Shown piece by piece: positions 27,601 through 39,600 of a DNA stretch of 64,000 bases. The translations under genes were made by a program, and so were the position numbers. This DNA comes from Siphonodentalium dalli (lineage: Eukaryota; Mollusca; Scaphopoda; Gadilida; Siphonodentaliidae), in NCBI GenBank assembly GCA_032622095.1, contig CP136064.1:40263912-40327911 (forward strand). The letters run 5' to 3'. Positions within the stretch are counted from its first letter, which is position 1. Every line of letters begins with the position of its first letter. The notes under the pieces were generated by a model that had not been told where the DNA came from, did no database searches, and saw only the letters and a program-made list of their open reading frames with translations.

Positions 27601-30600
27601 AGTTACACATTTATTTTTTTATCAAATGAGAGTAACCCATTTTGTTAGGCACATTAAATTTTCTTTAAAAAACGTACAACAGCATCCATTTCTCCATGAG
27701 GATTGACTATTATTCAATGTTGGGAACAAAATTTATAAAATGCGCATACTTGCTTAATAGTAGTGGCAGAATTTCCTTCCAAAACTTTTTGCTCCAACAG
27801 GAATCTTATCTATAATTATGCAAATTTCTCTTAATATGGAATGAGAGTGATTTGGTCACAAAATACTAGCAGTTTATATTTTGTAGATATAAATTATAGC
27901 ATATTTATAAATATATGGGAGACTCGCATATATAAGAGGATGCATTGGCACAGGGTTTACACAAAATTTAAGAAAGCTCCTGTCATGGGAGGGTTAAACA
28001 CTAATCAATCTGAACCATCATGTATTTGTAACACTTATATAATAGTTTAAATTTTATATTCTACAACAGGTATATCTGAAACAGACGTCAAACGTCCCAA
28101 AATTCTACATGGTGCTATTGTGATGAAGAACAATGTAAGTTCAATTCAACATCAAGTTTATTAACATCTACCCTTATATTAACCCTTTCAGTGCCAAGTC
28201 CGATTTTTGTATCGACCCATATTTCCTTGATCATTTTTCAAATTTATTGATTATAATAATGTGATACATTGATGGAAAGAGCTCTTGGAGCTCTTTCCAT
28301 CAATGTATCACATTATTATAATCAATAAATTTGATAAATGATCAAGGAAATATGGGTTGATACAAAAATCGGACTTGGCACTGAAAGGGTTAATTGACAT
28401 ACTAGTAAAGAGTCAATGACTAATAATAGCATGTGACGATACTCATCACTGGATCATTGGATCATGGCTTCTACTCATAAATCTCTTGGACAAGTTCTAA
28501 AATCAGTCCTGCTCAATTTTGTTTTCAGGAGTTATGCCTCGGGGATGGTTACCAGGATGTGAGCTTGATAACTTTAATAAACAGAAAGCCATTGATGACT
28601 TCTAAATGGCTTCTACTCATGAGCAAATATTTTATGATACCACATCTCAACCATAGTATATCCAATGTGTTATATCCTCTTGTTATAAACAAATTCCATG
28701 TTGTTCATTCCAATAGAAATTGAAATTTTTATGAAATTTAGCAAATATATTCCTGAACCATTCAAGATCACAAATGAAATATGTCTGGTATACACCTGAT
28801 AGTATGAAAGCATACACCTCCATATAATATTCTTAATATCCAATTCCGCATTTCAGAAATTTCAGATGATAGATACAAATCATGCATTGAAGGAGTTAGG
28901 CCTGGAGCAACATGAACTGCGTTTTACATCAACATTCTCTGTGGAATATGATGGCAGTCTAGGGCAGACAACAGACAAGATATTTTCAATTGCTAAATGG
29001 TGAGTTGACAGCTAACCATTGATCGTTCAATAAGTTTCAACACTTTTCAGTACCAAAGATCAAGTATAGTGGTCCATTTTAATTTTTTGGGATCCTTTTT
29101 ATGCAAGAACAAGGGGGTTAAAATGGGCCTCATTTCCAATGGTAAATAATCAGATTTATTCCCAATTTCTGACTATTTTTTTTCTTCCAAAAAATAGAGG
29201 ACTTCCCATTAAATTTGTGACGAGTTTTGAGTCCTCTCGCTCTATATGCATAAAATAGGAATAAAAAGAATCTTAACATGTATTCTCTATATATTCCCAA
29301 TTAGAAGTCTCAATGGCACAATATTTCCCAGTGGAAAAGGCCCGGGCTCTTTCCCAAAATGGGTAGAAAATCGCTGCTCGAAATTAAGGCCACACAAAGT
29401 TGATATAGAAATGCACACACGTTTAGTCGGCGTCCTTGACACTTGGTTTTTTATGAAGCAGACACAACTCAAACAAACAATTAAATATACAAATTTTAAT
29501 AAATCATGCAATTCACAAAGAAATATGGAAACGTACAGGAAATGTCTGTGAACAGAAACATGTTAGAAGAGATAGAAATGCACATGTGTAAATTAATTTA
29601 AAATTGTCGTTTGAATGTCTTCGCTTTCACGATGGTTATTGTCAACAACTTTGTATTAAGTTATCCCATAAACTATTTATTTCAAACTAAATTTTATTTA
29701 TAAATTAGGCACAATGAGTGTCTTTTGTTCAAAAGGGCATTCGGTCACACAAAATGTGAATAATTCAACCGCAGATGGCAATTCGTCACTATGTATTCTG
29801 TTTCCATGGTAAAATGTTACTTGTATGATATATATTATTTTGTGTAAAGCCCGATAGCACATATCGTGGATCCATGCTATAAACTGTATTATTATTATTA
29901 TTATTTACCCCTTCTCAGCAAAATTTTTGGCGATTTTGGTATGCATCAAATCGGAATACAGTCTGACCCTTATGCAAATAAACAATTTAAAAATAGTCTT
30001 TTTTATGAGAAAATGGATTAGTGCATGCATATTTTATGCAAATAGACGAATTATGCAATTAAGCGATATGCATTTAACTGAAATGGACTGTATCTGTCTC
30101 TCCGACACTTGTTTTTCAAAATGGGCAGGCTGGCAGGTTTTTTGCATTTATTTTTAACCCGCAAACTTTCTGGGCAGGAAAGTTTTTATTTCCACTTTTA
30201 CAATCAATATTTCCATGCTGGCAGGTTTTTATAGGCTTTCTTCTGAGGTATAAAAAAAACATTTTTAGGTATGAAAAATGACTGCATTATTGAGTGTGAA
30301 TGCAATTTTAATGCAGCAGTCTTGTATACAACCCAAATACATACAATCAACCAAAAGAGATAGCTTTAATATTACATGTATAAGAAATATAACAAATATA
30401 TCAAATACACGTTGAAATGTATCTAAAAAATATATGATAAATAGTGGACAGAAATTATGGACAATACATTGTGAAGATGAGTGGCAAGATGATTTAAAAA
30501 TGTTTATGTTCGGTGGGCATTAAAAAGCACCCAGGGGGTCATATTTTTATGAGGGGGTAGTGTCTCCGAAACAACATTAATTTTGTTTGGCCCAAGCAGA

Positions 30601-33600
30601 CAACAGACAGGTGCAACAGTCAAAGAATTCATTGCAGGGAATTTTAGCTAATACTCACAACAAGCATCCTATTTCTGATAGAAAATAATAGACTTCAGGG
30701 CAAATTGTCATCTCAAAAGGTTATTATTTTTGGGTACATTCACACCGCTTAATCAAATGGCCTGATAATTTTTTTTTGTTGATGATGTCGCTTTTCAAAT
30801 GCCGTGCCATTAAGTGTTTTCTTTTGTTTTCTTATTTTATGCTTGTTAGTTAGAATGATATTAACATATTCTGATAGCATGTGGTTGGACCACATTTGGA
30901 AGTGCATGAGATGTGTCACACCAATTGACAAGATGCCTGTTTTTACACCATTTTTCATACCATGACAATCACATTTTCGCTAATTTCGAGGACTTTTACA
31001 GCTAATACCATCAATTCACAACTACACGTATTAGTAAAAGAAAGATCGCATTTCATGTTTTTTCTGGCACCTGTGTGTGCATATTTGACTACGTCTGATC
31101 TGCGATGTTGACAACTCCTTATCTCAGAGTAAGAAAATTTATGTCTCCATGATTTTACATGTGCACATGGGATTGAGGGTAATTTGCTTTACAATTTTAC
31201 TTGGAATGAAATTGGTGTGGAGATCGGGGTTGGAGGGGTTTTTATAGCTAAGTTTTCCAGAATATAGCATTTACAATCGTGACATTGAGTAAGGTTAACT
31301 GTAATATTATTCATTATTATTTGTTGATGTTCGTTCAGCTCCCAAATTTGAAGAAACAGTTTTTAACTATAAGAGTACTGGCATATTATTGGTTTGTAGC
31401 CTACTCCTAAACAATTCTTTATTTGCAATGTCCCACCCCCCAATGTGATTTTGAGGTATATCCGCTTTGTCGATGGCAATGTCGGAAAGGATGGAGCCCA
31501 TCGAACCCATGGGACTGGGTTCCCATCATACCCATAGAACACATTCTCATCTGTTGGCTTCAGTCCATCAATAAAGACTTGCTCTGGAAAAGATAAGAAT
31601 TTTCTTTGCTTGAATGCATATACCTCCTTCTAAGCTTCATATAAATAAATTAACCACAATACATAGAGGATCTCACATGAGTTTCTATTTTATATGGAAT
31701 TTATCAATGAGTTCACTAAATTCAATTTGAGCCGAGGTTTACCAAGGCTCAAATGAAATTTAGCAGCACTGTCATTGAAGAGAGGAATTCTCAAACCCCC
31801 TAGCAAACAATGACGAAACAGTATTGTAGAATAAAGGATTGTTGTCAATGTTGATCAATTGTGAAGACGTAATTCCGAAAAAGGAAACACATGTCATTGC
31901 ACGAAATTAGGAAACGCCGCGTTGTCATTAACAATATAGTCAAGATAACGTTCATTAAAATTGAACAGATGAAAAGAGCAACTTATCTTGCGAGGTAGAA
32001 GAAATTGAAAAGACCGCAGACTTACTTGACATTCCTTCTATAACGAAAGGACTGTCACAAATTATGTCTATTGGTCTAACGGAAGTTGAACCTAATCGGG
32101 TTTGAGCGTGCGCGTACTTTAGGTACTTCGTACCGATTTAAAAAAAATTCTTCTAGGATCTTGCAAGCAAGAAATACATAACCATGAGATCATTCAGTGT
32201 CCAAGATAAATATTATTAAGAGATACATATTTTGGGTAAAAAAATATTATATCTTACTCATTAAATTCGTGCAGTACTATTTTTTGCTCACTTTTGAATT
32301 GAGCACTTTGAATATGCGAACATCAGTACCCAACTTGAATTCAAACGTAAAAGTCATGTATCAGTCCCTAATCAGAAGGTATATGTGTAGATTAAGTTTT
32401 TCTATACTAAAGCATCATTGATAAGTAGCTATCCCATAGTAAATGTTCAGATAATAAGTTTAACCCTTTCTATACTAAAGCATCATTGATAAGTAGCTAT
32501 CCCATAGTAAATGTTCAGATAATAAGTTTAACCCTTTCTATACTAAAGCGTCATTGATAAGTAGCTATCCCATAGTAAATGTTCAGATAATAAGTTTAAC
32601 CCTTTCTATACTAAATCATCATTGATAAGTAGCTATCCCATAGTAAATGTTCAGATAATAAATTTAACCCTTTCTATACTAAATCATCATTGATAAGTAG
32701 CTATCCCATAGTAAATGTTCAGCGAATAAATTTAACCCTTTCTGTAGTAAAGCATCATTGATAAGTAGCTATCCCATAGTAAATGTTCAGATAATAAATT
32801 TAACCCTTTCTACTAAAGCATCATTGATAAGTAGCTATCCCATAGTAAATGTTCAGATAATAAGTTTAACAATTTCTGTAGTAAAGCATCATTGATAAGT
32901 AGCTATCCCATAGTAAATGTTCAGAGAATAAATTTAACCCTTTCTACTAAAGCATCATTGATAAGTAGCTATCCCATAGTAAATGTTCAGAGAATAAATT
33001 TAACCCTTTCTGTAGTAAAGCATCATTGATAAGTAGCTATCCCATAGTAAATGTTCAGATAATAAGTTCAACCATAGATCATTTTGTTGAACTTGTTATC
33101 TAAATAGTTACCTTCCTTTATTTATCTGTCATCTGCTGTGATCACCTTAACATCACTCCAAATGAATAATAGACCATTCCGATGTACACTTTTTAACTGA
33201 CTGGGAGAATCCATTTAGTTTTAAAGAACATCACAACAAAATAGAAATCAGACAGAATATAGCTGTTCATGGTAATCATAGGAGTTTATGATACTTCAAA
33301 TAACCATTCTGATAGCTAAATATTTAAAGTCGACAGGAGAAAACCACAACCTTGCATGCTGCTGACTTAGACCTCAACTGCAATGGGAGATCTAGGATCA
33401 GATTGAAGTTTCCCAGTTGACGTTAGTGATGTTCACCCATTAGTCACCTTGATTATGCATTTTATCTTCTGCAAATTATGTGATATAGTTTTAATTTAAG
33501 ACTATAGATACTTCCCAGAAGATGAGGCCTTAGCAGAATGAGGTCCTCAGTGAGTGATGCTAGCCCACTGTGTGCGTAGCGTCACTAAATTCACCCTCTG

Positions 33601-36600
33601 GCGACCACATTCTGCAAATGGCAGACACACTATTTCAAGGCTTGTACTTAAAAGCCCACTTAATTTTCGAGTCGCCAATTATTTTTTTATAGTGACTTGA
33701 TATACGGTTTTATTAACAATCTATGCCATAAAATATTATTAAAATACTATAATTCATCACCATTTGAAACGTCTGTGTCTCAGAAGATGCCCATAGAGAA
33801 ATAGAAAACAGCTGAAATCATACAAAGATTACCCCCGTTTTGAATCCCAGAATGCAACAGAATTCAAACTAAAAATGTATTTCAATGGAAGGGGAATAAC
33901 TCTATCTTTAAGATTTAGAGTTATTCCCCCTCCATTAAAAATAATACAATTTGAATTACAATCCAAACTAAAAAAAGACAAGTCATTAACACAACAAAAA
34001 CAACATGTTCACAGTTTATTACACCGGATAAGTTGAAAATACAATGTTTTGGAGCTTCCTCTTTCAAATGGTATATATATATATAATATGGCATATCTCA
34101 TATATATTTTGAAGACCTCTGTCTGTATGTATGTTTGTTTGTTTGTTTGTTTGTCTGTCTGTCTGTCATTTATACAAATCTACGATTCTCGACCGATCGG
34201 GACGAAACTTGGTACGTGTGTGTAGTTTGACCAGGCGGTGAACGTTGTCGTATTGGCGAGCCCGTGCGGCGCCCGCTTCGCGCATGCGCAGACGAGATCT
34301 CGGAAACGGGTGGAGCTATCGACTTGAAATTTGCTATGTCAATGTATCTTGCCCCGGATACGTATTTTATCGGGTCGCCGAGCCCGTGCGACACCAGCTT
34401 CGCGCATGCGCAGACGAGATCTCGGAAACGGGTGGAGCTATCGACTTGAAATTTGCTATGTGAATGTATCTTGCCCCTGATACGAATTTTATCGGGTCGC
34501 CGAGCCCGTGCGACGCCAGCTTCGCGCATGCGCAGACCAGATATCGGAAACGGGTAGAGCTATCGACTTGAAATTTCGGGCTGGGTAGAGCTATCGACTT
34601 GAAATTTGGTTTTTGAATAGCCCGGACAACGTCGGGCTCATCGGCTAGTCTATTATATATTTTGGAAGATCTGTCTGTGTGTGTGTGTGTGGTGTGTGTG
34701 TGTGTGTGTGTGTGTGTTCGCAATGAACTCGAAAACGGCCGACCCGATTTCGATGAAACTTCGTATGTGAGGGTACTATCGGTCGGGAAGTGGCATAGGC
34801 ATATTAATTTTCAGATCCGAGGTCAACTTTTCACGTGCCGAGGTCAAATCTGTTTTTACGTCGTTTTGCGCTAATATATTTCAGTTCGGTGCTCACAAAT
34901 CGATTCGATATAGCGCGAATAATAAATTGCCAGTCATAATAATGACACTGTGAGAATCTTTCGTGTTTCCTCTTTCCAACGATATATAATGAGTATGTAT
35001 CCGTTTTAGTTACCTGCCTCAATTATCAAGAAGAAGTGGTACTATCTTCCATCAGGATAAAAACAATGCGTAACTTCTATGACGTCGTTAGAGGTCGTAA
35101 CGTTAGATCACGTTGACGCTTAACCGGCCGATGCATTTGACTGTTTCAGACGTCTTGGCGATATCTCGGGCACCGATGGTAATTTATCTTTACGTTGAAA
35201 CTTGATAATTAATGAGCGTGTGTATATGAGGCGCGTTTATATACTTATACTTGAGTGGAAATCAAATCGGGTTAAACTGGCGTATTTTTACGGACGAAAT
35301 TTGATGCATAGGGTATCTCGGTATCCGCTGGGCCGATTTCCCGGTATCCGCTGGGCCGATTTCCACCATTTTTGGGGTGTTGGTGTTTGACCCCACCTGA
35401 CCTTGACCTTCAAAATGGTCAATTCAAGATCAAAGCCCGGACGAAGTCGGGTCACCTTCTAGTATTTTATATATGTGATCGGGGATGGGGGGGGGGGGGG
35501 GGGGAGGAGGGGCTCGAAAATTAAGTGGGCCTTTAAGGTGAGATTATTATTAACTCAGACTGCACGTACAGTAATGCCCTAAGTAATCGACTTCTTAACC
35601 ACAGCAGAATTATGGGTAACTTTTCAGGATTTAGTCGGAAATATGGCTTGTTGCTATTCATCGGAAAGCAACATGCCATATTTCCGACTAAATCCTGAAA
35701 AGTTACCCATAATTCTGCTGTGGTTAAGAAGTCGATTACTTACAGCATTACTGTATATGGCAGCAGCTTCATTCATGGGTTTATATGCATTTGGAGACCT
35801 GCTTTCCTGTGCCTTCAGTCTTGTATAATTGTGTATTCTTACAAGAATTGATTTATCAAAAAATATTACTATGAATTACCATCCTGTGTTTGAGTGTAAA
35901 TAAACTCACGTGTATCATCGTTGAATTCTGTGAGTAATATCCCGAATGCGTCCAGCATCTCCTCACTCTCTATGTGGATGAGGTGTGCTCCATCAGCCAG
36001 ACAGGTGTCTCTCATTTCTGCAGGCATCAAAGTTGCTGTGCTATACTTCAAATAGTAAAACTCATTCGCCATCCTGTATTCGGCATAACCTAAGTGGTAT
36101 GGAACATCTGAAACAGTATAACAAATTGGCCATCCTATACTCGTGTCTGGTGTAGTAAATGTTTGCGAGAATCGTATTATTTACTAGTAGTTATAAAACA
36201 ACAAGGATGCAAACAAATAATCATTAAAGATGCATAATCCGAATTAACGCTCCCAAATGACTATTTATCTGGCTTCGGGGGTGAAAAATATTTTATTCAA
36301 GTCGAGGAACCCACCCGGCAAAACTCAGAATGATCAGATATCGATTTTTGAAATTTGTTGTTTCTTGAAATTTGTAATTATCTGTGGCCCAGAAAAGAGT
36401 TGTCAAACCGATGGTCTCGGACAAAATTGTAGATGAAGATGGATTACTCTAAATTCAAGTGGTAATACGGCCATATTTCATTGAACAACATGTTGATAAA
36501 TAACAAGTTTTGGGAAATTTGATACCATAGTTGACAGTGGTTAGCATTATTTTGTTGTAATAAATCGATTCTGATAACAAAAGCATATTTTGAAGAATGT

Positions 36601-39600
36601 TGTTGTAACTTGATGATATGGGGTCGGATTGAGTACCTTTAATAAATATCTTTGATTGATAAAAACTTGAAGAAATTGCCAAGAAAATTGTGATAATAAT
36701 TTTTTAGATACTGAAGAGTTGAACAAGGTCATTACGTGCGCTCGCGCAACAGTATGGCGATCAGACAGATTCGTACGTAGCTTGGTGTCACCCTATTCCG
36801 TTTCATTCCATGACGTCACCAAAAAAGACGTAAAACCTTGTGGCGTTCTGACATTTTTACTGTGCCGCGTTTTTGCTATGTTTATCTTATGTGTTGTTTT
36901 CGATTATTTGTTTGTCGCCGATATCGCCATTTGTCCGGATTCCCTGTTTCTATATTTAAAACTGGCATGCTCGTAGTGAGCCTCGATTTCAATTTTTTCT
37001 CCCAGGTCAAAATACGTCAGAGTTATGACAAAAAATAGATCGACCTACATTTTCTCCATCAGAACTCTACACCAAAGAGTCTATAGACTCCTTCGGGACC
37101 TACATAGACCTACATATGACATAGACTCCTTCGTTTGGGTATTTTTACTTATAATTGGGAAGTTTTATCATTTTTTGGTTCGTGCGAAGTCCTCTTTTTA
37201 TCGTGCGGGAAAAGAGAGACATTCAAAACGCGATTTCGTAATTCGACTCAATAGGCTGAATAGCCTAACCTTCAGCCGAGTTCCAGGTCAAATACGACGA
37301 ATGACGTAACACAAAACAAAACGCATTTGTTGACACAAACACCGTTTGAAGAGTTTATTATTACATAAAATGATCGTTATTGATTAATTATTGATTAATT
37401 ATTGATATTTATTGTTGAATATTGGCTGCTATCAATATTTACACAAATGGTATTAATTATTTCTTATAATTGCTCCTTTGGTCAACTTTGACTATCGGAA
37501 AATCAAAATCAAAATATGCCGCTGAATTTTTTTTAATCGATATTAAAGTCTCATCCTTTCGGCAACATGGAATTGGTTTTAATTACGGTACTTAAATGAT
37601 TAATATAGTAATTTGCCTTTTATCTGTGATGAAATGAGAAATGGTAATTGTCTTTTTTTGCTAACATTAAATTAAATTAAATAAATTAAGTAAAATACAG
37701 TGAAATTATTTTTTTAATTATTGTTTATTACATTTTTGCGCACGTTGGCATCTCTCTGAGTGCATTCTAGTTTTTTTTTGTATTCAATTATGAATACATT
37801 GCCTGTATTCTGTATTATAAAACTTGTTGTATTTTGCTATGCATGGAATAAATATCCACACATCATTGACGTCTGGTCTCGCAATTCAAATTTAACCAAT
37901 CATGAAGCTTTGTTTGTAATTGTCATCAGCTTTTTAAAGAGACTGGATTCTGCCTTGCAATGAGCTGCCATGTCCCAACCAATGAATAGCACCCAGTCTG
38001 AAAAAAACACCAAAAGTCCTGGTTGTAATGTGGCTTTTGCAGCTGTTGCATTCTAGGTGTCCATGCTTTGCAACCATAAGGGAAAAAATGTTTACAACCT
38101 TTGTATCATCTTGGTTTAAACAATTTTTATTCCACCCTCAATTAATACATGTATACATCAAACAAGACATTGAACAATATGATTTGGATGATTATATGAC
38201 AATTTAGATTATAAGTGGGTAAAGAGGAACTAACAATAAGCGGGTCACCGTTTATCTTAAGTTATCTCCTCAGAGAAGAAAAGCATACAGAGTATTATGT
38301 AGAAGAAGCGTATGGCAAGAGGCCGAGTTAAAGAAAACAGGTTGAGGGGAAATCAAAATGACAAGCAAACAAGACATTAAGAATAGTATAATTGATATGA
38401 ATCAGTTGAGGTGGAAGAGAACGAAAGAGTGAGACAGGAGTGAGTTACCACTGCACGTGCTGTGTGTTTATCAACAATCTCAAACATATCTTCTTTTTTA
38501 ATCTTTTTTTTCAAAAACCATAATTGTAAGTGACTCAAAACAAAATCGCTGACAATTCACTTATATCGTTAAGTACATTATTAAGGAACTGGGAATAATG
38601 TGAAATATATTCCCGCGTTATTATTTTCCACTTTATAAGGTTCCCTGTCAAAACTTCAAAAAGTTCCAAGGTTTGTACTGGTGGAATATGTGCCAGAGTA
38701 GAGATTCATGGCATGTTCTCGCTTGACACTAACCAAAGTGGCCCGTTCTCCTTCAGTAATCCTAGGTGCTGACCACACAGTTGCTGTCCCAGCAGTGGTC
38801 GTTTCCTCCATCTTGTGACAGATGTGAGTTCTCACATTGTAATAGACTGTCTTACATCTCCGCTCACATGCACAAGCTTTCTCACATCTCATGATGTTGT
38901 TGATTCTTATGGCATGATATGCCTGAAGTCCAACCTCCATGACGCTTCCAGTTTTGAATTGACATGTCCATAAAAGGAGAATATTTCCATATAAGGAGAA
39001 TATTCTTGCCATCAGAACACATGAGCTGAATAGTTAGGAAATTGTTAATATTGATTGCATCTTTGTCCTGTCGAATAAACATTAATATTAGTCTTGATGA
39101 GCATAGAGGATATCTAGTGTCTTTGAGTGGATAATTCAACAGTACCTATAATTCAGAAAAGATGTCTACTTTACTGTACACTAAATCCGGCCATTATGGT
39201 ACCATCTCTTTTTATACTCAACAGAATATATGCATGAATTTGAATTTGCAAAATACACTTGTGCTCTATGAATGATGTAAACAATGTGGTAATTATAATG
39301 AAAATGAAGTTATGACTGGAGTCATAAATAATTACCATGTTGTTTGCATCGTTCATAGAGCACATAAGTGTGTTTTGCACTAATCCATGGCCCATATTCA
39401 TTCATTTGTTGCATATATTCTGTTGAGTATAAAAGGAGATGGTCCCATAAATGGCCGGATTTAGTGTACAGTACCCTTTTAAATACAAATCTCTGATGTA
39501 AATTTTTTTTTAACTTCTAGCTTGGAGAACTGAGATTGTTGCAGCGCCATCTTAACTCACCTAGAAACACTATCCTCTCATTCTGTTGACAGACTGTTGT

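Larger units (their letters stand above)
33647..35537. mobile_element. 1.9-kb inverted-repeat element with CpG-rich tandem core
   Basis: CTTAAAAGCCCACTTAATTTTCGAG at 33647-33671 is inverted at 35513-35537 with one mismatch. The left arm has a near copy, in reverse, at 52187-52593. The centre holds three 122-bp CpG-rich units (34260-34560), a GT run (34671-34716) and a poly-G run (35486-35504). No transposase is recognised. Confidence 0.75.

Noticed and set aside
32394-33072. Regular array resembling a CRISPR
   Set aside because: No unique spacers; units are head-to-tail copies of a transposon end in an animal intron.
34170-34723. Long overlapping frames on both strands in the CpG-rich block
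   Set aside because: Created by the 122-bp tandem repeat lacking stops; no splice sites or recognisable domain.
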